Positions 7,681-15,697 of a DNA stretch of 64,000 nucleotides are shown piece after piece. The notes beneath the pieces are model-generated. The model saw only the letters and a program-made list of their open reading frames with translations, did not search any database and was not told where the DNA came from. Made by a program: the position numbers and the translations under genes. Numbering within the stretch: the first letter of the stretch is position 1; every line of letters begins with the position of its first letter. The DNA comes from Lachnospiraceae bacterium. Its GTDB lineage: Bacteria > Bacillota > Clostridia > Lachnospirales > Lachnospiraceae. The stretch covers positions 17,547 through 81,546 of the forward strand of contig RYVZ01000013.1 in NCBI GenBank assembly GCA_003979345.1. Reading direction: 5' to 3'.

Positions 7681-10440
7681 ATGAAAACTTGTACAAAAGA
7701 ATTTCGAATAAGAGACTATGTGGAAATTTTTGAAAAATCTTTGAATTATATGATAGGTACTATTTTCTCGGCTGTTGCTGCAGGAGGGTTTTGGTATATT
7801 TCAGATTCAAATTGTCAGGCAACATTTCTGCAACTACTTCGAAAGATCCATGATAATCCAAGAAAGCCATTATGTCTCGTGATAGCACTGTTATCTGCAA
7901 TGCCATATTATTTTTACTATACATTAAAGGATAATACGAATTGGAATACATATGGCAAAAGTAGCGATAAAGAAAGTCTGGTTAGAATCGGCACATTATA
8001 TGAGATTTGTGCTATGAGTATTTTTTATTTGTTGCTTCAAGGGGATGTAAGATATTCGGCTGTAAAGCTCACAATATCATTTATAAGCACAGTCTTAATT
8101 GCCATATATATTGTTCTTTCGATAAGAGAAAAAAGAAAAGGCGAGCGTATTAGATATTTTTTAGTTGTCATTATATTGGGAATTATATTTTATGCAATAT
8201 TGTTTGTCAATAGCCTGTATAAGTGGAGACAAAATTATGATATTCAGGATTATTCATTAATTATTTTCATGATATTGTGCCTTATAAACACCATAATTAA
8301 TCTTGTCTATTTGGAAAAGTGGGATTCATGTGCAGAAATAGGGATTATTTCTAATAGAATAAAAATAATAATTCCAACCATTTCGATTTCTATATTTCCA
8401 GCATCCCTTGTTTATTGCTTTTTTCGCATGAATAGACCGTGGGCTATGTTGGTCGTGGCATTGGTCATAACAGCATATGAAGTAGTGATTTCTTGCATAA
8501 AGCTATATGATGAGAGAATCAAGATCAGGGTTTGCGTGATTGCATTTGTAATGTTTGTAGCTACGATTCCGTGTATTGTATATTGTAATAAAGCATTGCC
8601 ACATGATCTAAGCTTGAATTGGCTTGTTCTGGTTGGAATCGGAATCTATATGGCGGCAATAAAATATGGGGGGTATATTCTTAAATTTCTATTTGGTGGG
8701 ATAGAAAAAGCAAAGTCTGAAGAAAAAATTACGAATACCATGATATGGTATAGAAATAGTATTTTAGGCAGTATAATTTTTGCAATGAATATTGTTTTTA
8801 TTAATAAGCGATATTGGGGTGTGCTTTTAACAATGATAGCATGTGCGCTGATATCGGAACGATTTATTTCGCGAAATGCATTTGATGGCTTTCCTAAGAA
8901 AGATAGGGAAGGAATTGATAAAATATATGTCAAAGGAAAGATTGGAGAATTTTTAGCAATCATATTGCCGCCGGCTGTGCTTTTGATAGAAAACATACGT
9001 GATTTCAGTTGGAGACGTTGTAGGGAAAATAATATAGAATTATCTACATATTCAATGACTGTGATTGTTTTAATATGTTTGGTAATGGTAAATCGATATA
9101 TTCTATCTAAAATGAAAAGTTCGAAACAATTAGAGAAATTACCAAATCCAAATTGGAAGCAGGCAATAAAAGATTTTCATAATATAAGATTAATAAGCGG
9201 ACAACGGTTATCTGATAAAAATGTCAGCGGATTTTGGATGATCGTTATACCGTGGAACGTTTATATTTTACTAACTATGGTGTTGTGGGTAAAAAATCAA
9301 GCACTCATGGAAAACCAATTGGTGGAACTATGCTTATTACTTTTAGTTTTGGGAGGTGATTGGATGATTTTATCGCGGAAGTTACTTGACAGGTATATTG
9401 AAAAAATGGGCGAAGGGAAGGAAGTTGTGCAATTTTTGAGAGTATTTCGGCAGGAATGGAGGAAATGTCTGCAGGGATTAGTACCGTTTCGAGAGAAGGA
9501 TGCTGAACAATTTCGAATAGGAAATCGTTTAAGACCGATTCTGTATTTTATGGGAAGTTGTTATCATTGTTATGATCAGCAGAAAAAGGAGGATTATCAT
9601 AAAATTGCAAAAGCGGCTTGTAGCATTGAATTAATTCATAAGTCGTCCGTAATATTTGATGATTATATTGATCAAGATTATGTTCGCAATGGAAAGGCGG
9701 CGTTTCATGATCAATACCCCGATGTCAGGGTGTTGATTCTGCTAGGTAACGCAATGCTGGCTAAGGCACAAGAGAACTTTGTGGAATGCAGAAGTGATTT
9801 TGTGTGCAGCGATTTAGGTTTTTTGGAAAATGAAAAGAGACTATCAAAAATCATATATCACTTGTGCGAGGGCTGCTATCAGGAATTGTCAATGGCGGAT
9901 TATGATGAACAGAATTTGGAAGAACTTAATAGCATTATTTATCGAGAGACGGTGTCATTGATTAAGGATAGTATAGGCTTGGGCTATCGTTGTTTTCATC
10001 CGGAGTATGCGAACATAGAATGCGAAAATATTGAGAAATTAGGAGAGAATTTTGGATATATTTTTCAATATCTAAACGACTTGGAACCGTTTAGTCAAAT
10101 AAAGTCTTATAAAAAACACAAGGGAAGTATAAAAAATTTTGACTTTGGAAGAAAGAATTTAGCTCTATACATGTTATATCATTCTATTTCGGATAAGGAG
10201 AAAGATATCATTCGCAAAGAAAAGGATGAAAGTAGATACCATAAAATTGTGAAGCTTTATATGCATTATGATATTGAAAAAAGGGCGTTGAACTGTATAG
10301 AAGAAAAAGTAAATGAAATGGAAAGTTTGTTAGTTACATTAAAAACCGGAAATGAGGAGTGGGTTAAAGCGTTCAAAATATTATTTAATTATGCATTAAA
10401 GGAAAAGGGATGGGGAGAAAAAGTAAAAAATATACCATAA
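7681..10440 (+). CDS. Membrane protein fused to polyprenyl-synthetase-like (class I terpenoid synthase) domain
   Basis: The 919-residue product has about 14-15 hydrophobic segments up to about residue 565, then a soluble domain of about 340 residues. That domain shows isoprenyl diphosphate synthase landmarks in order. IGNRLRP (about 613-619) stands for GGKRLRP. ELIHKSSVIFDDYID (650-664) holds a first DDxxD, followed by RNGKAAFH. FQYLNDLEP (795-803) stands for the second Asp-rich motif, with N in place of the first D. Intact families chain isopentenyl diphosphate onto allylic diphosphates. The weak second motif suggests altered chemistry, such as terpene cyclisation, prenyl transfer or binding. 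Base composition is clearly more AT-rich than in neighbouring core genes, suggesting transfer. No ribosome site is obvious upstream. Confidence 0.7.
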   Translation: MKTCTKEFRIRDYVEIFEKSLNYMIGTIFSAVAAGGFWYISDSNCQATFLQLLRKIHDNPRKPLCLVIALLSAMPYYFYYTLKDNTNWNTYGKSSDKESLVRIGTLYEICAMSIFYLLLQGDVRYSAVKLTISFISTVLIAIYIVLSIREKRKGERIRYFLVVIILGIIFYAILFVNSLYKWRQNYDIQDYSLIIFMILCLINTIINLVYLEKWDSCAEIGIISNRIKIIIPTISISIFPASLVYCFFRMNRPWAMLVVALVITAYEVVISCIKLYDERIKIRVCVIAFVMFVATIPCIVYCNKALPHDLSLNWLVLVGIGIYMAAIKYGGYILKFLFGGIEKAKSEEKITNTMIWYRNSILGSIIFAMNIVFINKRYWGVLLTMIACALISERFISRNAFDGFPKKDREGIDKIYVKGKIGEFLAIILPPAVLLIENIRDFSWRRCRENNIELSTYSMTVIVLICLVMVNRYILSKMKSSKQLEKLPNPNWKQAIKDFHNIRLISGQRLSDKNVSGFWMIVIPWNVYILLTMVLWVKNQALMENQLVELCLLLLVLGGDWMILSRKLLDRYIEKMGEGKEVVQFLRVFRQEWRKCLQGLVPFREKDAEQFRIGNRLRPILYFMGSCYHCYDQQKKEDYHKIAKAACSIELIHKSSVIFDDYIDQDYVRNGKAAFHDQYPDVRVLILLGNAMLAKAQENFVECRSDFVCSDLGFLENEKRLSKIIYHLCEGCYQELSMADYDEQNLEELNSIIYRETVSLIKDSIGLGYRCFHPEYANIECENIEKLGENFGYIFQYLNDLEPFSQIKSYKKHKGSIKNFDFGRKNLALYMLYHSISDKEKDIIRKEKDESRYHKIVKLYMHYDIEKRALNCIEEKVNEMESLLVTLKTGNEEWVKAFKILFNYALKEKGWGEKVKNIP

Positions 10441-10528
10441 AAGAAATTATTTTGCTTTGACATATTTTACTACAGAAATAGATTGCCCCGCAAAGAAAAA
10501 CAGTCAATCATAACTTTTACATTTCCCG

Positions 10529-10563
10529 CGGAGCACAACGCAATCTATCTGCATTGTGCTCCG
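10529..10563. repeat. Inverted repeat downstream of the terpenoid-synthase fusion
   Basis: CGGAGCACAACGCA and TGCATTGTGCTCCG form a 14-bp stem with one G-T pair and a 7-base loop. It lies between two convergent genes, so it may end transcription, but neither strand has a clean T-run just after the stem. Confidence 0.5.
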
Positions 10564-10674
10564 TAGCAGAGGGTATATGGCACCGCTTTCACCAAAGGGA
10601 GTTGCGGGCATATCTCGAAACCATTGCTTTTTGATAGTAGTGGATGTGTGATGGCTTGGTAAAATCAGGTAGTA

Positions 10675-11001
10675 CTATTGCCGATGGTTAATATCTTTCA
10701 TAAAAGCGATCATGCGGACAAGCTGTTCTTTGCTCATATGATGCATTTCTTCGACTGCAATTGCAATCTCCACTGGGAGTGGTTCTCCTATATTGAAATA
10801 CTCGTAAGGTGTGATTTGGAGATATTCGCAGATGTCGAAAAAAGTGTTCATACCGGGAAGCGTCTTTTCATTTTCGATTTTGTTGATGTAACTTGCGCAA
10901 AAACCGATTGAAAGACTCATATCACGCGCAGAAATATTTTTGGTCATTCGAAGCTGTGTGAGACGGTTGCAGAATTGCTTCTTATATGTGTGATTGTTCA
11001 T
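10675..11001 (-). CDS. XRE-family helix-turn-helix transcriptional regulator
   Basis: The 108-residue protein carries a Cro/C1-type helix-turn-helix at about residues 11-65 (LTQLRMTKNISARDMSLSIG, then YINKIENEKTLPGM). A short tail follows, which may serve in dimer contact. Such proteins bind dyad operators as repressors. An excellent imperfect dyad lies 16-64 bases upstream of the start (11017-11065), so self-repression is likely. It stands alone between the terpenoid-synthase fusion and the Rpn nuclease and is AT-rich like the former. Target genes beyond itself are not evident. Confidence 0.85.
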   Translation of the reverse strand: MNNHTYKKQFCNRLTQLRMTKNISARDMSLSIGFCASYINKIENEKTLPGMNTFFDICEYLQITPYEYFNIGEPLPVEIAIAVEEMHHMSKEQLVRMIAFMKDINHRQ

Positions 11002-11016
11002 AATGTACCGACCTTT

Positions 11017-11065
11017 CTATAATTTTGTAGTATCGATAAAAAAATATATTGCTACTTAATTATAG
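11017..11065. promoter_or_regulatory. Dyad operator upstream of the XRE regulator
   Basis: CTATAATTTTGTAG at 11017-11030 is mirrored by CTACTTAATTATAG at 11052-11065, with 12 of 14 positions symmetric. The half-sites are separated by 21 AT-rich bases, and TATAAT-like hexamers sit within the arms. The position just upstream of the minus-strand regulator start fits an autoregulatory operator. Confidence 0.55.
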
Positions 11066-11163
11066 GATATCAGGTATATAGAACTGGATATTTATATGAA
11101 AACTCTTCATTTTTTATCTGGGATTGGGAGAATAGATAACGCCATTTTGATGGGATCAGGCAG

Positions 11164-11192
11164 AGGAAGCGCCGGTTTAATCGGCGCTTCCT
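11164..11192. repeat. Perfect GC-rich hairpin beside the Rpn nuclease gene
   Basis: AGGAAGCGCCG and CGGCGCTTCCT form an 11-bp perfect stem with a 7-base loop. On the plus strand it is followed by AAGGTTTTT and on the minus strand by no T-run. It lies 26 bases beyond the stop of the minus-strand Rpn gene and probably protects or ends that transcript, although a canonical terminator would need the T-run on the other side. Confidence 0.55.
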
Positions 11193-11218
11193 AAGGTTTT
11201 TGCCTGCTCTGCTTCGAA

Positions 11219-12313
11219 TTATTCGAGGCTTGCTTTAAGAGCGTTGCTTTTAGCTTCAAGGGCAGCCGCGCGCTGCTGAAGCTCGACCTCGTACTGCTGT
11301 ATTTGGTTTTCGCGCTGTTGACATTCTGCCTCCCGTTGCTGAAATTCAGCTTCCCGTTGCTGCTGTTCAGCTTCCCGTTGCTGTTGTTCAGCTTCCCGTT
11401 GCTGTTGTGTAGCTTCCCGTTGCTGCTGTTCAGCTTCCCGTTGCTGTTGTGCGGCTTCACGCTGCTGCTGTGCGGCTTCACGTTGCTGACATTCTGCCTC
11501 CCGTTTTTGTATTCGTTTCTCGCGCCGCTGCATCAGTGCGTCCCGCCGCTGCGCCAGCTCCTTCCGGCGCTTCTCGATGGCCTCGTATTCCCACTGACGC
11601 CGGATCTGATCGGCAAGGTCTTTGTTCTCAAGAACGATATAAAGGGCGTCTGATACGGTTTTGAATAATGTGTCTTTTTCTGCTAACATTTGAAACTCCT
11701 CCCATGTCGTGGCGCGGAACGCGGCAGCCCAGAGGTCGAGCCCCTGCTGTCTGTCCGCATCGGTTGCAAGCCCCGCCTGCGTCAGGTCCAATATGGAGAG
11801 GCGGAACTTTGGTGTATAGATGCTGTGTGAGTGCTGCTCCGTCATGTAATAATGGCTGTAAAACTGTTTCGGCATCCCGGCAGGGCTGAAACACAAGATA
11901 CCGATGTGATGCGTGGGAAATGCGGTCTTATAGTCCGCACCCTTTGGTACATTGTCAAAACTGCGGCACAGATAGGTCAGGGAGCGCTCCGGCCAGTTGT
12001 GTTCGTTGCGGATCTGCATTTCCAGATTCAGGATCTTATTGTGCTTAAGGATCAGCCTCATATCAAGAGCCGCGTCCTTATCATGGACGGTCGTACCGGG
12101 TTCGGCGGCATTGGTGATAAGAACGGAGCGGATGGAATCCGGCTGCAGGCCGAGCAGGCTGCAAAGTAATGTGCGCAGGATGTCTTCGTTTCTTTGCAGG
12201 ACAACCTTAAAGAGATAGTCGTTGGTAAGGGTAAAGGCAAGCTTTCCAGTCCGTCTCTCCAATGGAACAAAAAGACCAGGTGACTGAAGTGTGATAAAAG
12301 ATGAGCGGGACAT
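11219..12313 (-). CDS. Rpn-family recombination-promoting nuclease/putative transposase (PD-(D/E)XK)
   Basis: The first ~250 residues fit the Rpn/PDDEXK_2 family. LAFTLTNDYLFKVVLQRNEDIL is the usual opening, and DKDAALDMRLILKHNKILNLEMQ supplies the D and E-x-Q of the nuclease fold. The last ~110 residues are a charged, glutamine-rich tail of about ten REAxxQQ heptads, predicted to be a long coiled coil. Rpn proteins cleave DNA and have been tied to RecA-independent recombination and phage defence. The ATG at 12311-12313 has AGGAGG close upstream. The tail is encoded by a 21-bp tandem array, so its length may vary between strains. Confidence 0.85.
   Translation of the reverse strand: MSRSSFITLQSPGLFVPLERRTGKLAFTLTNDYLFKVVLQRNEDILRTLLCSLLGLQPDSIRSVLITNAAEPGTTVHDKDAALDMRLILKHNKILNLEMQIRNEHNWPERSLTYLCRSFDNVPKGADYKTAFPTHHIGILCFSPAGMPKQFYSHYYMTEQHSHSIYTPKFRLSILDLTQAGLATDADRQQGLDLWAAAFRATTWEEFQMLAEKDTLFKTVSDALYIVLENKDLADQIRRQWEYEAIEKRRKELAQRRDALMQRREKRIQKREAECQQREAAQQQREAAQQQREAEQQQREATQQQREAEQQQREAEQQQREAEFQQREAECQQRENQIQQYEVELQQRAAALEAKSNALKASLE
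11306..11507 (-). repeat. 21-bp tandem repeat coding for REAxQQQ heptads
   Basis: About nine to ten units of 21 bp lie in frame within the Rpn gene. Core units are nearly identical at the DNA level, and edge units are more diverged. Each encodes one heptad, so unit gain or loss keeps the frame. Confidence 0.9.
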
Positions 12314-12517
12314 AAACGTCCTCCTTTCGGGATGTGAAAAAAGAATGGTCAGAATGAAACATCAAAGAATGGCATGCGCCATGAAAGATAAGGTAAGAGC
12401 GGTGTTGTCCTATGGCAGGATGTGCTCTTTTGATGGTATAACCATAGCAGATGGCTGTTGGGTTTGCAAGTAAAAAATGAACGCCCTGTTTTGTGCAAAA
12501 TTATGAGGGAAAATTTT

Positions 12518-13900
12518 ATGACAAGCGAAAGTAAAATCATGGCACTTTCTTATTTAATGATAACGATGCTTCTCCCGCTTGCGGGGGATTTGATAAGTCC
12601 TCGAATTTTAGCGGCCGTAATTGTGGCGGGGGGACTTGTTGCGGGATTTGCCGTTGGGAGAAGGAAGCGTATGTTCGTACCGATGCGTTTTCATCAGGAA
12701 TTTTGGATGCTTGCGGCGGCGGTGTTTTTATTTGGCATGGTACCGCTCTGTGAAAGGGGTATTTTGGGTGAATCCGGTGATGGAAGTATTTTTGCATATT
12801 TGGGATTGTCTGCGATGTTTTATTATGTCATGCGCGGACAGGATGCGATCAGGATGGCGCAGTTTGACTTTGTTTTTTATGCGGGGAGTGCGATTCTGCT
12901 GCTCTATCTGGTCTCGTATGCGATTTCGGCGGATATGGTACTTCTGCCGCTCTGCGTGCTTTCTGATAAAACGATGACGGATGCTGTCGGGATCATCAAT
13001 GCGATGATCGCCGCATGGGGATTTTGCAGGGAAAAAGACCGCGTGCGGCGTATGATGTATTGCGCGGGCGGAGTGATCGCATTTTTGGTTGTTGCGCTGA
13101 ATGATACGCCCGGTATGATGCTTTTGCTGCTTGCGGGAATCTATGCGCTTGTGCTGACGGTTCCGCCAGTAAAGGAATACATAAAACGCGCATTATCCCT
13201 GTTTATTGGGGCGACGTTTCTTGCATGCAATTTGTCACTGATTCTGGATTACACGAAGGTTTTTAAGTTGGACGGGCTTTCATATTCTTTACAGGGAAGC
13301 GCCATTGCCGAGCTGCTTTTGAGCGGTTTTACACTTTATGCAGTGAGTACGTGGGACAAGCTGAAAGAAAAAGGTGAGTTACATAAAAAAGGATTGACCA
13401 TGCTGCAAAAGAAATTAGAAAAACGGGTGTTTCTTTGGGGAAAACTTTTTCTGGTATTTCTGATCTTTTGCGGCATTCATCTGTGGGTCGGTTTGGATCG
13501 TTTTATGGTTCTTTTTTTTGAAGAAAGATGGGCGGGCATGCAGGAGGGGATGATCGTTTCCGTGCTCGTGAAGTGGGTTGAAAGGATGAGCAGCGCGCTC
13601 AGCGGTTTATGGAAGGGTAGTCTGCCTGCGCTCTGTTATCGTGCAGGGGGCGTAGCCGGATTGCTTCTTGGAACCTTTGTCGTCATTTGGGCTTTATGGC
13701 AGATACGGAGCGTATGGCGGGCGGGGAAAAATATGCGGCTGCTCCTGATTATCAGTGGCGAAATATCTGCACTTTTATTTATGGCGCCTGTATGTGTGGA
13801 ACTGCTTCCTTTTTACGCGGTGTGGATTGATCTTCTGATCTGCGGTCTGCAGCCGAAAGCGGAAAAGAAACCGGAACGGCTGGAAGCGGAAACGGGATAG
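12518..13900 (+). CDS. Hypothetical multi-pass membrane protein
   Basis: The product of about 460 residues has around 11-12 hydrophobic segments with short loops and a charged tail (KAEKKPERLEAETG). I do not recognise the family. Paired charged residues between helices and the overall layout recall O-antigen polymerase or cell-wall polymerase-like proteins, but no diagnostic motif was seen. The ATG at 12518 is chosen because AGGGA lies 7-8 bases upstream; an ATG at 12503 is possible. It is divergent from the Rpn gene and appears to be a single-gene unit. Confidence 0.65.
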   Translation: MTSESKIMALSYLMITMLLPLAGDLISPRILAAVIVAGGLVAGFAVGRRKRMFVPMRFHQEFWMLAAAVFLFGMVPLCERGILGESGDGSIFAYLGLSAMFYYVMRGQDAIRMAQFDFVFYAGSAILLLYLVSYAISADMVLLPLCVLSDKTMTDAVGIINAMIAAWGFCREKDRVRRMMYCAGGVIAFLVVALNDTPGMMLLLLAGIYALVLTVPPVKEYIKRALSLFIGATFLACNLSLILDYTKVFKLDGLSYSLQGSAIAELLLSGFTLYAVSTWDKLKEKGELHKKGLTMLQKKLEKRVFLWGKLFLVFLIFCGIHLWVGLDRFMVLFFEERWAGMQEGMIVSVLVKWVERMSSALSGLWKGSLPALCYRAGGVAGLLLGTFVVIWALWQIRSVWRAGKNMRLLLIISGEISALLFMAPVCVELLPFYAVWIDLLICGLQPKAEKKPERLEAETG

Positions 13901-14006
13901 TATGAGTAAATATGATTTATTTTATAGTGATAGAAGGAATAATTACCATTTTTTAGGAAAATCTTTATTTAGATTGTACAAAAATCTTAAAAAGATAGGA
14001 ATTTTC

Positions 14007-14035
14007 TTGCCATTCAAATTGTAAAATGGTATACT
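14007..14035 (+). promoter_or_regulatory. Sigma-A type promoter of the Panacea-domain gene
   Basis: TTGCCA at 14007-14012 and TATACT at 14030-14035 are separated by exactly 17 bases. The inferred start of transcription lies about 120 bases before the ATG at 14161, leaving a sizeable leader. Confidence 0.7.
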
Positions 14036-14160
14036 ATAAAAAATAGAACACACGTTCGATATTAAAAAGATGTTTAGCAGGATTGTTTGAAAAACAAGTT
14101 TGAAAATACCCGCACGAAGTGGTTTAGGAGAGCATAATATAAAATAGGAGGACACTGATC

Positions 14161-14592
14161 ATGGTAGATATATTAGATGCTGCGCGCTATTTGGTGTTTT
14201 TGTCCTATGGTAGAAAAAGATATTCTCTAACTCCGCTGAAACAGCAGAAGTTATTATATTTGGCACAGGGATGGAGTTTTGTTTGGGATGACAAGGCGGC
14301 GTTTGCAGAAGAGTTTGAAGCATGGCAGTACGGACCGGTTAATGAGAAGGTTTATGAGGCGTTTAGGGGATATGGACGCTCTGAAATTTTGGAATATGAG
14401 GGGATTAGTTTACTTGGGGATTGTGACGTAAAGGATACATTGGAAGCGGTTTGGAACGAATACGGGGGGAAGACCGCATATGAGCTTGTAGAGTTAACGC
14501 ATCAACAGACCCCGTGGAAGTATGCATATTCTCATGGAATAGCAATCACAAATAACAGCATAAAAGATTATTTTCAGTCAACTTTTTCATAA
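14161..14592 (+). CDS. Panacea-domain (DUF4065/SocA-like) protein, putative antitoxin
   Basis: The 143-residue protein matches the Panacea/DUF4065 pattern. LDAARYLVFLSYGRKRYSLTPLKQQKLLYLAQGW is near the start, and EFEAWQYGPVNEKVYEAFRGYG is in the middle. Known members act as antitoxins (SocA, PanA) that neutralise very diverse toxins encoded next door. GGAGG lies at 14149-14153 upstream of the ATG. The gene downstream is a broken ATPase-like gene rather than an evident toxin, so the intact partner may have been lost. Role in this genome is inferred from family only. Confidence 0.8.
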   Translation: MVDILDAARYLVFLSYGRKRYSLTPLKQQKLLYLAQGWSFVWDDKAAFAEEFEAWQYGPVNEKVYEAFRGYGRSEILEYEGISLLGDCDVKDTLEAVWNEYGGKTAYELVELTHQQTPWKYAYSHGIAITNNSIKDYFQSTFS

Positions 14593-14623
14593 GTTGGCTG
14601 AACTTTTTAAGGGGGGGGAACCA

Positions 14624-15420
14624 ATGGGGCTGGCGTTAAAAGGAATGGAAATTGAAAATTTTAAGTCCTATACCCAGAGACAGTTTATCCGTTTTTCAGG
14701 CCTGTCAGTACTTCTTGGGGCAAATGTTAACAATTTGCAGATGACAAAATATTATATGCATTATGATTGAGAGCTGAACCGGAAAGCGTCAGAATTGCTG
14801 AACGATTTGTCACATATGCTGGTTTCACAGAAAATCGCGGTTGCGGCTACAGATAAACTGGTTAGCGTAGAATCAATCAAAGAGTTTTATGTGCGCCTGT
14901 TAAACAAAGACTCGGATAGTACGGTAGAGAAAAGGATACTATCAAGAGAGAAACAGAAATTGGGTATTGATGAGCTAGTGTCGCCAAAAGAGAGAGTGGT
15001 GAAAATTTTTAAGGAGTAAAAGAGAATGGTGAAATCCATACCGTCGATATTGTATCGGCAGAAATGGGGGATCATCATAATCACGTCCAGGCGAATGGTA
15101 AAAAGTTTACCACGTTGAATGAGCTCTCGCTTAAGAACAAGATGGTATTGAACTTGCTGCAAGAATTAGGGATGTTCAAAATCATCTTTGGACGTTTTTC
15201 CAGTAAAGGTGTAAAAGCAGCGGGAACGATGAAAATCCAATGCGTTGAGAAGACCAACGAAACGGATATTGTTAAAGTTAAATTTAATTCAGAAGCAGAG
15301 ATGCAGATCGTAACGGATTTATACTTCCCTCAGGGAATTGGTCAATTACTATATGAATATTTTCAGGAAGAACAGATGACATATCAGAATGTGAGCGGGC
15401 TGGTGGAGAAAATCAGATAA
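14624..15420 (+). pseudogene. Broken ATPase-like gene downstream of the Panacea gene
   Basis: The frame opens with MEIENFKSYTQRQFIRFSGLSVLLGAN, the standard start of SMC/OLD-like AAA ATPases up to the Walker A loop. It then diverges at the point where GKS/T should come and meets a TGA at 14768. The same frame resumes with ELNRKASELLNDLSHML and runs to TAA at 15017. A change of frame near 15010-15025 then allows NGEIHTVDIVSAEMGDHHNHV and a further ~115 residues to a stop at 15418. The pieces look like a gene with an internal deletion, a stop and a frameshift. The 118-residue terminal frame (from 15064) is unrecognised. It may have formed a defence-type pair with the Panacea protein. Confidence 0.55.
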
Positions 15421-15474
15421 TAGGTCTTTACTTTTCTGCATGAATCATATAAAATACGGGTATATTAGGTTTCA

Positions 15475-15690
15475 GTCCGGCGCCGCATCAACGCGGAGGT
15501 TTCAGAGCGTATCATGAGCGCGGACAGGAAAGAAAGACAAAGCGATGACAAAGAGTGTACGGGCAGTACCCGGCGAGGCATTTTCCGCAAGGGGAGTGCG
15601 AATAGAAGTGGTAACACGGACTTTAACAGGTTCGTCTTCTGACTGGGGTGGAAGACGGGCTTTTTTGTTACATTGCGGCGTCATAAGGAG
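15475..15690 (+). promoter_or_regulatory. T-box leader of metG
   Basis: The leader carries AAGCGATGAC and, at 15607-15619, AGTGGTAACACGG, which fits the conserved T-box bulge sequence that binds the tRNA acceptor end. A GC-rich terminator stem with a T-run follows directly. Uncharged tRNA-Met would be expected to stabilise the antiterminator and turn on metG. I could not fix the specifier loop by eye, so the tRNA identity is inferred from the gene. Confidence 0.7.
15630..15667 (+). terminator. Regulated terminator in the metG leader
   Basis: GTTCGTCTTC pairs with GAAGACGGGC across an 11-base loop and is followed by CTTTTTT or equivalent T-run at 15660-15666. It sits between the T-box bulge and the metG ribosome site, as expected for an attenuator. 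Confidence 0.75.
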
Positions 15691-15697
15691 GAACAGC

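Noticed and set aside
11303..11653. Plus-strand frame rich in Leu/Phe repeats (FSFPLLL) opposite the Rpn gene
   Set aside because: It is the complement of the 21-bp heptad-coding array; no start signal and no family. The minus-strand Rpn gene explains the sequence.
15545..15697. Possible 51-residue N-terminal extension of metG
   Set aside because: The segment is the T-box leader and terminator; family starts match the ATG at 15698 with GGAGG upstream.
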